Shown here: piece after piece, positions 17,565 through 25,685 of the stretch
Position numbering within the stretch: position 1 is the first letter of the stretch
Layout: every line of letters starts with the position of its first letter
DNA from: Pseudomonas asplenii
Lineage (GTDB): Bacteria; Pseudomonadota; Gammaproteobacteria; Pseudomonadales; Pseudomonadaceae
Assembly (NCBI RefSeq): GCF_900105475.1
Contig: NZ_LT629777.1
Span: 558,001-622,000 of the forward strand
Direction: 5' to 3'
DNA length: 64,000 nt
Notes under the pieces: generated by a model
Databases searched by the model: none
Told to the model about the DNA's origin: nothing
What the model saw: the letters and a program-made list of their open reading frames with translations, nothing else
Made by a program: the position numbers and the translations under genes

Positions 17565-18294
17565 CCGGACGGCTAATAAAAGTCATTCAACAGGGTCATT
17601 TCTGCGCATTTCTTGGTTACAATCTGCCCCCGATTATAAGGACGTCTCCTGATCGGGCCTCGCAGTATCGCTGATGCACCTGCATTGGCTCCCCCGCACC
17701 GCCCACAGAGAGCCGCCCACACAGATCGAGTGAAGTCGGTGTGCTTGCTGTTGAACCTGCAAACCACCGGTTTACCGAATCTGCCAGAGCTGCCCTTGCG
17801 CTCGTTCACTGAGCTGTTTGCCCGTACGCCAGCCTTTTTCCGGCCGGCACATGCTTCGCGGGCCCGGTGACAGGCCGTGGCAGCCCTTTTTTGAGGTTCA
17901 CGTCTTCAAAAGAGCGTGAAAAAACGGGTATTCACTACTTCACGAGAGTGTGGCGAGCAAATGAAAAGTTTTGCGTCTGGAAATGCACCATTAGCGTCCT
18001 TAACGACCCAATCACACAGGACCCGATATTCCCAGGCAGGTGCTTGAGGCCTGTCCGCCTACGGATTTGGTTGCACGATCGGATGCCCTCGGCCATAAGT
18101 CGAATTGCCGGCGGTCGCTTGAAATGCGTTCATACGCATCCCAAGCCCACCGACAGCATCCGCTGAAGTTGCAAAGAATTGCGAAAAATCGGACATGGCA
18201 AACCTGACCATGAGTGACACCGGGCTGAAGTGGCCCTGTCAATTCCTGGCGGCCATGCCGTCAATGTGGTGCTGCAGATTTTGGAGACGCGTTA
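17565..18294. other. 730-base region with no convincing gene upstream of mqo
   Basis: No reading frame here has a good start signal, composition or family likeness. It should hold the mqo promoter and perhaps a long leader. A dyad TTCACG-N12-CGTGAA lies at 17897-17920, just after a T run at 17887-17892. The gap is unusually long for this gene-dense window. Confidence 0.5.
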
Positions 18295-19803
18295 ATGGCG
18301 CATAACGAAGCAGTCGATGTGGTCCTGGTTGGGGCCGGCATCATGAGCGCGACCCTCGCGGTGCTGCTCAAAGAGCTCGACCCCGCGATCAAGCTGGAAG
18401 TCGTCGAGCTGATGGACTCGGGTGCCGCGGAGAGTTCCAACCCGTGGAACAACGCCGGGACCGGCCACGCCGGGCTGTGCGAGCTGAACTACACGCCACA
18501 GGCCGCCGACGGTTCTGTCGACATCAAGAAAGCCGTGCACATCAACAGCCAGTTCGAGGTGTCCAAGCAGTTCTGGGCCTACCTGGCCCAGAAAGGCGCA
18601 TTCGGCTCGTGCAAATCGTTCATCACCCCGGTACCGCACCTGAGCTTCGTCCAGGGCGATAAAGGCATCGCTTTCCTGAAGAAGCGCTTCGAGGTGCTGC
18701 ACCAGCACCACGCCTTCGCCGATATGGAATACACCGAAGACCGGGCGAAGATGGCCGAGTGGATGCCGCTGATGATGCCGGGGCGTCCCGCAGACGAACC
18801 CATCGCCGCCACCCGCGTGATGAAAGGCACCGACGTCAACTTCGGTGCGCTGACCCAGCAGTTGCTCAAGCACCTGACCAGCGCCCCGGACACCCAGGTC
18901 AAATACTGCAAGCGCGTGACCGGCCTCAAGCGTAACGCCAACGGCTGGACCGTGAGCATCAAGGACGTGAACAGCGGCAGCAGCCGTGAAATCGATGCCA
19001 AGTTCGTCTTCCTCGGCGCCGGCGGCGCGGCCCTGCCCCTGCTGCAGGCCTCGGGCATCGAGGAAAGCAAGGGCTTCGGCGGCTTCCCGGTCAGTGGCCA
19101 GTGGTTACGCTGCGACAACCCGGAAGTGGTCAAGCATCACCAGGCCAAGGTCTACAGCCAGGCCGCCGTCGGCTCGCCGCCGATGTCCGTGCCGCACCTG
19201 GACACCCGCGTGGTCGATGGCAAGAAGTCCCTGCTGTTCGGACCGTATGCCGGTTTCACCACCAAGTTCCTCAAGCACGGCTCGCTGATGGACCTGCCGC
19301 TGTCGGTTCGCGCCGGCAACATCGGCCCGATGCTGGCCGTGGCCCGCGACAACATGGACCTGACCAAGTACCTGATCAGCGAAGTGATGCAGTCGATGGA
19401 GCAACGCCTGCAATCGCTGCGACGCTTCTACCCCGAGGCAAAAGCCGAGGACTGGCGTCTGGAAGTGGCCGGCCAGCGGGTGCAGATCATCAAGAAGGAC
19501 CCGAAGAAAGGCGGCATCCTGCAGTTCGGTACCGAACTGGTCGCGGCCAAGGACGGATCGCTGGCCGCCTTGCTCGGCGCCTCGCCAGGCGCCTCGGTGA
19601 CCGTGTCGATCATGCTGGAACTGATCGAGCGCTGCTTCGCCGACAAGGCCAAGGGTGAATGGGCCGCCAAGCTCCAGGAAATCTTCCCGGCACGGGAAAA
19701 GGCCCTGGAAACCGATGCGGCGCTGTATCGCCAGATCAATGCCCGGAACAACATCAGCCTGGAGCTGGTGGAGCCGAGCAGCGAGACCGAAAGCTACGCC
19801 TGA
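18295..19803 (+). CDS. mqo: Malate:quinone oxidoreductase
   Basis: 502 residues, full family length, with TTGGAGACG ahead of the ATG. It is an FAD-dependent, membrane-associated enzyme that oxidises malate to oxaloacetate and passes electrons to the quinone pool, as part of the citric-acid cycle. The N-terminal dinucleotide motif is [51 protein letters not shown] and [14 protein letters not shown] are hallmark Mqo segments. The sequence closely resembles the MqoB type of pseudomonads. It ends at a strong bidirectional terminator. Confidence 0.95.
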   Translation: MAHNEAVDVVLVGAGIMSATLAVLLKELDPAIKLEVVELMDSGAAESSNPWNNAGTGHAGLCELNYTPQAADGSVDIKKAVHINSQFEVSKQFWAYLAQKGAFGSCKSFITPVPHLSFVQGDKGIAFLKKRFEVLHQHHAFADMEYTEDRAKMAEWMPLMMPGRPADEPIAATRVMKGTDVNFGALTQQLLKHLTSAPDTQVKYCKRVTGLKRNANGWTVSIKDVNSGSSREIDAKFVFLGAGGAALPLLQASGIEESKGFGGFPVSGQWLRCDNPEVVKHHQAKVYSQAAVGSPPMSVPHLDTRVVDGKKSLLFGPYAGFTTKFLKHGSLMDLPLSVRAGNIGPMLAVARDNMDLTKYLISEVMQSMEQRLQSLRRFYPEAKAEDWRLEVAGQRVQIIKKDPKKGGILQFGTELVAAKDGSLAALLGASPGASVTVSIMLELIERCFADKAKGEWAAKLQEIFPAREKALETDAALYRQINARNNISLELVEPSSETESYA

Positions 19804-19814
19804 AGTGATCGCAC

Positions 19815-19859
19815 CATGAAAAACGCCCCGGCCTGTTGAGGTCCGGGGCGTTTTTCATG
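19815..19859. terminator. bidirectional intrinsic terminator after mqo
   Basis: CATGAAAAACGCCCCGG (19815-19831) pairs perfectly with CCGGGGCGTTTTTCATG (19843-19859) around an 11-base loop. A/T runs on both sides serve mqo and the convergent gene. Confidence 0.93.
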
Positions 19860-19872
19860 GGCTGTGGAAAAC

Positions 19873-20160
19873 TCAGCCGCGAGCGTTGTTGATCAGCTCG
19901 ATGTAGTCCTGCGCGTGACGCTGGTCCTGGATCAGCGTCACGAAGTCCCGGCCCTGCTCGTCCTTGCCGTCGAGGTCATGGCCGGCTTCCTTGAAGAACA
20001 CCAGGAAGCGCTCGAAGTCGTCGATACGCAGGCCACGGTAGGCCTTGATCAGCTTGTGCAGGGACGGCGAAGTCGCATCGGCCGGCTCGAAATCGAGGAA
20101 CAACTTGATCTGCGCGTCGCCGATCTCGTCACCAATCACCTGTTTCTTGTCTTTGCGCAT
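19873..20160 (-). CDS. PA4642-like family protein
   Basis: 95 residues, highly charged, beginning MRKDKKQVIGDEIGD and containing FLDFEPADATSPSLHKLIKAY and FERFLVFFKEAGHDLDG. It matches from memory the small PA4642 family, which lies next to mqoB in P. aeruginosa as well. Soluble, probably helical, function unknown. Only 13 bases separate its stop from the shared terminator. Confidence 0.8.
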   Translation of the reverse strand: MRKDKKQVIGDEIGDAQIKLFLDFEPADATSPSLHKLIKAYRGLRIDDFERFLVFFKEAGHDLDGKDEQGRDFVTLIQDQRHAQDYIELINNARG

Positions 20161-20222
20161 TACCGGCTCCAGCCACAGATATTACACGGGGCGGGCAGTT
20201 TACCCCCGCATCTGCTCCGCTC

Positions 20223-20717
20223 TCAACGAGTACTAACTGATCCGGTATGCAGATCGGCCCAGATATGACCGTTGGCATAGGTCAGGAACTGGCAATACAC
20301 CGTGTCGTTGCGCAACAGGTCCATCACCACCCGATACTGGGTCAGCGGGTAATACAGGTTCAGGGTCTTGCTCGCTTCGTCAAACACCGGTTTTTTCAGG
20401 CTCTTGCTCTCGCCATCAAAACTGACCAGCACCTGGCTGACCGTCGCCCCCTTGCTCAGCGGCTTGCCCTTGAGGCGCACCAGCAGCGACGAAGTCACCG
20501 GGATCGGCTGCTGGTTGGACTGGCGCTGGCTACCGACCACCACCGCGTACTCGGTGACCTGCAACAGTTGCTGCTGCTCGGGTTCTTCGCTACGCAGGGA
20601 CAGGTCATCCGGCGGCAGATATTGCCCGTGCAGCGGCGTGTTCGGCGCGGCATCGACGGCCAGCGGCAGCCCGGCGAACATCAACAGCGTCGCGGCACGG
20701 CGAATCGAAAGGGTCAT
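20223..20717 (-). CDS. Exported hypothetical protein (164 aa)
   Basis: 164 residues with a clear signal peptide (SIRRAATLLMFAGLPLAVDA, probable cut after VDA-A near residue 23). The mature domain contains repeated beta-type stretches (LLQVTEYAVVVGS, VTSSLLVRLKGKPL, LNLYYPLTQYRVVMDLL) and one Cys near the end. The gene lies upstream of the PA4642-like gene on the same strand (62 bases). No family was recognised; periplasmic location is inferred. Confidence 0.65.
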   Translation of the reverse strand: MTLSIRRAATLLMFAGLPLAVDAAPNTPLHGQYLPPDDLSLRSEEPEQQQLLQVTEYAVVVGSQRQSNQQPIPVTSSLLVRLKGKPLSKGATVSQVLVSFDGESKSLKKPVFDEASKTLNLYYPLTQYRVVMDLLRNDTVYCQFLTYANGHIWADLHTGSVSTR

Positions 20718-20862
20718 GGCAGGCTCCAGGGCGCTTGGCAGGGCACTCTAGCACAGAGCCGTGCGGCGTTTGCTCGACACAAAAACTGTGCTCCAAAGCC
20801 CGCGCCCAGCGTCTAGCAGCTTGTAGTCCCGTAACCCGCGGGAAGTGACTGCGAGCCCGAGC

Positions 20863-21771
20863 ATGCAAGCGCTGTTGAACGAAATCCTCGATGAAGTGCG
20901 CCCCCTGATCGGCCAGGGCAAAGTGGCCAATTACATCCCGGCACTGGCCGATGTACCCGGCAATCAGCTGGGCGTCGCCGTGTACGGCAACGACGGCGAG
21001 TTGTATTACGCCGGCGATGCGCAGACGCCCTTCTCGATCCAGAGTATTTCCAAGGTGTTCAGCCTGGTCCAGGCGATCAACCATTCCGGCGAGACGATCT
21101 GGGAGCGCCTGGGCCATGAACCCTCGGGCCAGCCGTTCAACTCGCTGGTGCAACTGGAGTTCGAACGCGGACGACCGCGCAACCCGTTCATCAACGCCGG
21201 TGCCCTGGTGATCTGTGACATCAACCAGTCGCGTTTTGCCGCGCCCTCCCTGTCGATGCGCGACTTCGTGCGGCGGCTGTCCGGCAACCAGCAGGTGATG
21301 GTCGACGGCAAGGTCGCCGAGTCGGAATACCAGCATCGTGCGCGCAACGCCGCCATGGCCTACCTGATGCAGTCGTTCGGCAACTTTCACAACGACGTGG
21401 AAGCCGTGCTGCGCAGCTACTTCAGTCATTGTGCACTGCGCATGAACTGCATCGACCTGGCCCGGGCTTTCTGTTTCCTGGCCAACGACGGTTTCTGCAA
21501 ACACAGTGGCGAGCAGATCCTGACGCCGCGCCAGACCCAGCAGGTCAACTCGATCATGGCCACCAGCGGGTTGTACGACGAGGCCGGCAACTTTGCCTAT
21601 CGGGTCGGCCTGCCCGGCAAGAGCGGCGTGGGTGGGGGGATTGTCGCGGTGGTACCAGGGCGCTTCACTATTTGCGTGTGGTCGCCGGAACTCAACGCGG
21701 CCGGCAACTCGCTGGTCGGCATGGCGGCGCTGGAACTGCTGAGCCAGCGGATCGGCTGGTCGGTGTTCTGA
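20863..21771 (+). CDS. glsB: Glutaminase
   Basis: 302 residues from the ATG at 20863, the exact length of GlsB-type glutaminases; a GTG six codons earlier is possible. It has the serine-dependent beta-lactamase-like fold with the catalytic pair Ser61 and Lys64 in SISKVF, and the family segments [21 protein letters not shown] and [12 protein letters not shown]. The enzyme hydrolyses glutamine to glutamate and ammonia in the cytosol. The ribosome-binding site before 20863 is weak. A 12-bp hairpin directly follows the stop. Confidence 0.92.
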   Translation: MQALLNEILDEVRPLIGQGKVANYIPALADVPGNQLGVAVYGNDGELYYAGDAQTPFSIQSISKVFSLVQAINHSGETIWERLGHEPSGQPFNSLVQLEFERGRPRNPFINAGALVICDINQSRFAAPSLSMRDFVRRLSGNQQVMVDGKVAESEYQHRARNAAMAYLMQSFGNFHNDVEAVLRSYFSHCALRMNCIDLARAFCFLANDGFCKHSGEQILTPRQTQQVNSIMATSGLYDEAGNFAYRVGLPGKSGVGGGIVAVVPGRFTICVWSPELNAAGNSLVGMAALELLSQRIGWSVF

Positions 21772-21772
21772 T

Positions 21773-21801
21773 CCAGGGCCGTGCGCGATGCACGGCCCTG
21801 G
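21773..21801. terminator. hairpin between glsB and kdgD
   Basis: CCAGGGCCGTGC-GCGAT-GCACGGCCCTGG is a perfect 12-bp stem lying between two convergent genes. No T run follows, so efficiency as an intrinsic terminator is uncertain. Confidence 0.6.
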
Positions 21802-21813
21802 CTTGGGCAGTTG

Positions 21814-22725
21814 TTACTGGGCGCCCTGCTTGTCGATCAGGGCGGCCAGTGCCTCGTATTCCTGCGCGGTCAGGTCGGTCAGGGGGGTACGCACCGGGCC
21901 GGCATCGTAGCCGGCAATCCTGGCACCGGCCTTGACGATGCTCACGGCATAGCCGGCCTTACGGTTACGGATGTCCAGGTATGGCAGGAAGAAGTCGTCG
22001 ATGATCTTGCCAACGGTGGCGTGATCGTCGCGGGCAATGGCGTGGTAGAAGTCCATCGCGGTTTTCGGGATGAAGTTGAACACCGCCGACGAGTACACCG
22101 GCACGCCCAGGGCCTTGTAGGCCGCGGCGTAGACTTCAGCGGTCGGCAGACCGCCCAGGTAGCTGAAACGATCGCCCAGGCGGCGACGGATCGAGACCAT
22201 CAGTTCGATGTCACCCAGGCCGTCCTTGTAACCGATCAGGTTCGGGCAGCGCTCGGCGAGTTTTTCCAGCAGGTCGGCGTTCAGGCGGCAGACGTTGCGG
22301 TTGTACACCACCACACCGATCTTCACCGATTTGCACACGGCCTCGACGTGGGCGGCAACGCCGTCCTGGCTGGCTTCGGTCAGGTAGTGTGGCAGCAGCA
22401 GCAGGCCTTTGGCGCCCAGGCGCTCGGCTTCCTGAGCGTATTCGATGGCCTGGCGGGTCGAGCCGCCGACGCCGGCGAGAATCGGTACGCTGCCCGAGCA
22501 GGTGTCTACAGCGGTTTTCACTACTTCAGAGTATTCGCTGGCCGCCAGAGAGAAGAACTCACCTGTGCCGCCGGCGGCGAACAGCGCCGTCGCGCCGTAG
22601 GGTGCCAGCCACTCCAGGCGCTTGATGTAACCAGCGCGATGGAAGTCGCCCTGGGCATTGAAATCGGTAACCGGGAAAGACAGCAGTCCGGAGGAGAGGA
22701 TGGACTTCAGTTCTTGTGGATTCAT
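21814..22725 (-). CDS. kdgD: 5-dehydro-4-deoxyglucarate dehydratase
   Basis: 303 residues, a DapA-type class I lyase. The Schiff-base lysine is Lys167 in LIGYKDG and the partner tyrosine Tyr141 in [16 protein letters not shown] near 52 is the phosphate/carboxylate-binding loop. KdgD converts 5-keto-4-deoxy-glucarate to 2-oxoglutarate semialdehyde in glucarate/galactarate breakdown. The usual partners (uptake permease, dehydratase, semialdehyde dehydrogenase) are not in this window. A palindromic operator-like site lies 61 bases before the start and resembles one before the FadR-type gene at 24865. Confidence 0.92.
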   Translation of the reverse strand: MNPQELKSILSSGLLSFPVTDFNAQGDFHRAGYIKRLEWLAPYGATALFAAGGTGEFFSLAASEYSEVVKTAVDTCSGSVPILAGVGGSTRQAIEYAQEAERLGAKGLLLLPHYLTEASQDGVAAHVEAVCKSVKIGVVVYNRNVCRLNADLLEKLAERCPNLIGYKDGLGDIELMVSIRRRLGDRFSYLGGLPTAEVYAAAYKALGVPVYSSAVFNFIPKTAMDFYHAIARDDHATVGKIIDDFFLPYLDIRNRKAGYAVSIVKAGARIAGYDAGPVRTPLTDLTAQEYEALAALIDKQGAQ

Positions 22726-22785
22726 TATTCGAACACCCTGGAAGTAGATTGTGATGAAAGCGACAGGGCAGCACTTGCCGAAGTC

Positions 22786-22799
22786 GTACGTTATCGTAC
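22786..22799. promoter_or_regulatory. operator-like palindrome upstream of kdgD
   Basis: GTACG-TTAT-CGTAC is a perfect dyad. Read on the kdgD strand it continues as TTGTACGATAACGTACG. The part TTGTACGAT-AC recurs before the FadR-type regulator gene (25667-25683). FadR-subfamily regulators bind such GT/AC-rich dyads, so this is a likely site for that regulator. Confidence 0.6.
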
Positions 22800-22859
22800 A
22801 ACTTAAATTGTAAAGGTCAACAGCTATCGATCAATAGATCTCACAGGCCATTTCCGTCC

Positions 22860-22911
22860 TTGACGTAGGAGATATCCCATCTATGCTCACGAAAACTGTA
22901 CATCTATACAG
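22860..22911 (+). promoter_or_regulatory. SOS promoter with LexA box for the phospholipase operon
   Basis: The sequence CTGTACATCTATACAG at 22896-22911 fits the LexA consensus CTGT-N8-ACAG, with an AT-rich centre. A sigma-70 promoter precedes it: TTGACG (22860-22865), a 16-base spacer and TATGCT (22882-22887). The LexA box would cover the transcription start, as in strongly repressed SOS genes. The phospholipase ATG is 40 bases downstream. Confidence 0.8.
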
Positions 22912-22950
22912 TTAACACGAGCAAAACGATGACATATCAAGGAGCTAGAA

Positions 22951-24600
22951 ATGTCAGACATTGAACACACGCAGCAACGAAACCTGCTGCACCAGGGCAA
23001 ACTCATTGCCGAACTGGATAACCTTTTCAGCGAACAGGGCATTCCCCTGCCCGGCGATGGCAGTACCGTCGTACTGCTTGCCGAAGGGCATCACACCTCA
23101 AGGTATCAGCGCCCGGAACAACTGCCGAATGAACCCGCCGCCCAGCTCAAGGGTTCGCCCCAGGCTCGCTTCGAAGGTGGCGAACACACCGCCATCGGCG
23201 ACGGCACATTGCTGCGCTTCGCCGCAGACGCACCTCCCATTCCCGCATGGCAGGTGGAACTGCACCTCGCCAACGGACTGGCCCTGACCTACGGCCAGGT
23301 CATCGCCCTCGGCGGCGACTTCTACGGCATCCCGGGTCGGCCGATCGCCGATGGCAGCAACCCACAGGAGCGCCAGACGCGCTTTCGCGCGGCATTCGAC
23401 TCCCTGGCGGTGCTGCCTGCGTCCCGCGAGGAAGCGCAGAACATCCTGCAAGTGATGAAGACCGAGATCAATGCCACCCACCAGGCGATCCGCGATGGTC
23501 GCCAACCCCACGAAGCCTACGACGAATTAGGCGATACCCTGTCAGGCGAGTGGAACAGGATCACCGGCGGCGGCAGCGTTGCCTCGCCTCTCTTCCCCCT
23601 TGGCCGCTACCTGAAACTGGCTGCCAGCAACTGGGACCACTTCGGCGAATGGGCCCTGCTCGCCTACAAGGCAGGGCATGCCGTGGCGTTGCAACAAGCC
23701 GTGGTAGCCCATCAGAGCGGCCGTGACCAGGACTTGGAGCTGGCCTACGCGATGAACGCCTTTGCCGACCACTTCCTCACCGACCTGTTCTCCGCCGGCC
23801 ACTTGCGCGTCCCCCGCACGCAACTGGCCGACAGCGTCACCCCCAGCGATGTCGGCTCGCTGATTTCGCGGTTCATGCACGACGAGGACAGCCAATACGG
23901 CTTGAAGGTCAGCAACGCCCGCGGCGAGCGCTGGAACTGCTATGGCGACAAACGTTATTTCGACAGCCTCGACGACAGCAACCGACGCCAGGTCAAGCAG
24001 GCGGTGCAGCAGTCGGCCGACGAGGTGTTCGCAACCTGCCTCAGTGGTACCGTGGTGCCTGTGGACAGTTATGCCGCCCTGGCTTCGGTGCCGGACCTGG
24101 CGAAGGTGGAAGACAGCCAGGATCGCCTGAACTTTGCCCCGCTATTCGCCCTCAAGGGCAAGACCGTGCTGCGGCGCAAGGACGTCAACGACCTCAATGA
24201 CCGCAGCCAGAGCGACAGTTGGTGGGGCTGGAGTACCTATCTGCTGCTCAAGGACTACCAGCCGAACAAGCCCGCCGGTTATCTGAACCCGCCCGACACG
24301 GCCCCGACGATCCAGGCCGATGGCTGGCAGAGCCGCACCGCCAGCGAACCCAACTGGCTACCCGGGCACGCCGTGCGCTACGCCTTCAGTTACAGCAAGG
24401 GGCTGGACGAATCCTATATCGGTCCCTGGACGGCCTACACCGAACTGACCGACCGCTTCCAGCCAACCCTGAACGTACCGGCCAATACCCCCTCCGCTGC
24501 GACCGGGCGCAATGTGTTCCGCCAGTTCCGCGGTGGCTCGCCCGAGCTGATCGGCACCCTGGACAACCAGGCAATAACCTTTATCGACAACCATCAATGA
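22951..24600 (+). CDS. Zinc-dependent phospholipase C-like protein
   Basis: 549 residues, with AAGGAG before the ATG. The core holds H274-FLT-D278-LFSAG-H284, the exact H-x3-D-x5-H spacing of the zinc ligands in Bacillus-type phosphatidylcholine phospholipase C, within the same kind of helical context (a long helix LAYAMNAFADHF ahead of it). Other candidate ligands are D229/H230 (NWDHFG), H243 and H310 (RFMHDED). The sequence resembles the Legionella PlcA / P. fluorescens metallophospholipase group. There is no signal peptide. The promoter carries a LexA box, and a 62-residue gene follows after 14 bases. Activity and substrate are inferred from the motif only. Confidence 0.7.
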   Translation: MSDIEHTQQRNLLHQGKLIAELDNLFSEQGIPLPGDGSTVVLLAEGHHTSRYQRPEQLPNEPAAQLKGSPQARFEGGEHTAIGDGTLLRFAADAPPIPAWQVELHLANGLALTYGQVIALGGDFYGIPGRPIADGSNPQERQTRFRAAFDSLAVLPASREEAQNILQVMKTEINATHQAIRDGRQPHEAYDELGDTLSGEWNRITGGGSVASPLFPLGRYLKLAASNWDHFGEWALLAYKAGHAVALQQAVVAHQSGRDQDLELAYAMNAFADHFLTDLFSAGHLRVPRTQLADSVTPSDVGSLISRFMHDEDSQYGLKVSNARGERWNCYGDKRYFDSLDDSNRRQVKQAVQQSADEVFATCLSGTVVPVDSYAALASVPDLAKVEDSQDRLNFAPLFALKGKTVLRRKDVNDLNDRSQSDSWWGWSTYLLLKDYQPNKPAGYLNPPDTAPTIQADGWQSRTASEPNWLPGHAVRYAFSYSKGLDESYIGPWTAYTELTDRFQPTLNVPANTPSAATGRNVFRQFRGGSPELIGTLDNQAITFIDNHQ

Positions 24601-24614
24601 CAGGGAGATCAGCG

Positions 24615-24803
24615 ATGACCTTTACCGCAAGGCTCGAACTGGCGTCCGGCCAGTCACTCAAGGATATGCCGCTGGAACTGCTGGCCGATGGCGTGGCAGT
24701 CGCCCGGGCGAAGGCGGATGAAACCGGGGAAGTGGTGTTCGACGTGGCGGCAAAAGCCGCGCAGTGGGCGATACGCGTGGACCGTACGATCCTGGAGGCG
24801 TAA
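24615..24803 (+). CDS. Small partner protein of the phospholipase operon (62 aa)
   Basis: 62 residues from the ATG at 24615 with CAGGGAG ahead, 14 bases after the phospholipase stop, so co-transcribed. The sequence (MTFTARLELASGQSL, LLADGVAVARAKADETGEVV, WAIRVDR) looks like a single small beta-sandwich of the transthyretin/carboxypeptidase-regulatory kind. It has no signal peptide and no Cys. It could be a chaperone, an adaptor or an inhibitor of the larger protein. No family recognised. Confidence 0.7.
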   Translation: MTFTARLELASGQSLKDMPLELLADGVAVARAKADETGEVVFDVAAKAAQWAIRVDRTILEA

Positions 24804-24864
24804 GCGGTCGGTTGAACCGAGTTATCGCTGTTCGCGGCGGCCCGGCGAACAGTGACAACACACC

Positions 24865-25623
24865 TCAGACCTTCTGCGCCTCGGCCTCTTCGTGCGCCTG
24901 GCGCAACCGCTCGCGGCTATTGGTCAGGTGCAGGCGCATCGCCGCCCGTGCCGCATCGGAGTCCTGGCGGGCGATGGCTTCGTAGATTTCCTCATGCTCG
25001 CGGCCCAGCCGACTCATGTAGTGCTGCTGGTCGTCGTGGGCCAGGCGCGCGGAATTCAGGCGGGTACGCGGAATGATGCTGGTACCCAGGTGAGTCATGA
25101 TGTCGGTGAAATAGCGGTTGCCGGTCGACAGGGCGATCTGCAGGTGAAACTGGAAATCCGAGGCCACCGCATCGCTGGCATGCGCCACGCTGTCACTCAG
25201 CGCATCCAGTGCCGCACGCATCGCCGCCAACTGCTCGGGCGAACGCCGTTGCGCGGCCAGACCCGCCGATTCGACCTCAAGGCTGATCCGCAACTCGAGG
25301 ATCGCCAGAACGTCGCGCAGGGTCACCACCGTGGCTGGGTCGATACGGAAACCACTCGGGCTCGGCGTATCGAGCACGAAAGTACCGATCCCATGGCGGG
25401 TTTCCACTTGCCCAGCCGCCTGCAGGCGGGAAATCGCCTCGCGCACCACCGTGCGGCTGACCCCATGGGTGTCCATGATGGCCGACTCGGTGGGCAGCTT
25501 GTCGCCGCGCTTGAGCTGACCGTCACGGATCTGCTCGGTCAAGACGGTGACCAACTCCTGGGCAAGACTGCGGCGCTTACGAGGTGCGCGGAGCGCGGCG
25601 CTCTGGTTTTCCATATCGAACAT
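24865..25623 (-). CDS. FadR-subfamily GntR transcriptional regulator
   Basis: 252 residues from the ATG at 25623 (an ATG three codons later is also possible). The N-terminal winged helix has the GntR pattern LPTESAIMDTHGVSRTVVRE and GQVETRHGIGTFV. The C-terminal all-helical FCD domain has the metal-site histidines typical of the group (FQFHLQIA, REHEEIYEAI, LHLTNSRERL). Such regulators respond to sugar acids or other carboxylates. The shared operator sequence points to control of kdgD and of itself, in keeping with glucarate metabolism; the effector is inferred. Confidence 0.85.
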   Translation of the reverse strand: MFDMENQSAALRAPRKRRSLAQELVTVLTEQIRDGQLKRGDKLPTESAIMDTHGVSRTVVREAISRLQAAGQVETRHGIGTFVLDTPSPSGFRIDPATVVTLRDVLAILELRISLEVESAGLAAQRRSPEQLAAMRAALDALSDSVAHASDAVASDFQFHLQIALSTGNRYFTDIMTHLGTSIIPRTRLNSARLAHDDQQHYMSRLGREHEEIYEAIARQDSDAARAAMRLHLTNSRERLRQAHEEAEAQKV

Positions 25624-25666
25624 CTATCTCGGCTGAACGGCTGAGCTTCATCATAGCTCAACCAGG

Positions 25667-25683
25667 TTGTACGATCACCGTCT
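25667..25683. promoter_or_regulatory. operator-like site upstream of the FadR-type gene
   Basis: GTTGTACGATCACCGTC shares TTGTACGAT-AC with the kdgD operator. A second dyad, TGAGCT-N7-AGCTCA, lies at 25642-25660, nearer the start codon. Both lie in the 62-base gap between the ABC exporter gene and the regulator gene. Confidence 0.5.
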
Positions 25684-25685
25684 GG

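Noticed and set aside
17573..18166. Several short frames in the gap before mqo
   Set aside because: None has a good start signal, and the translations are Arg/Pro/His-rich without domain likeness. Treated as non-coding.
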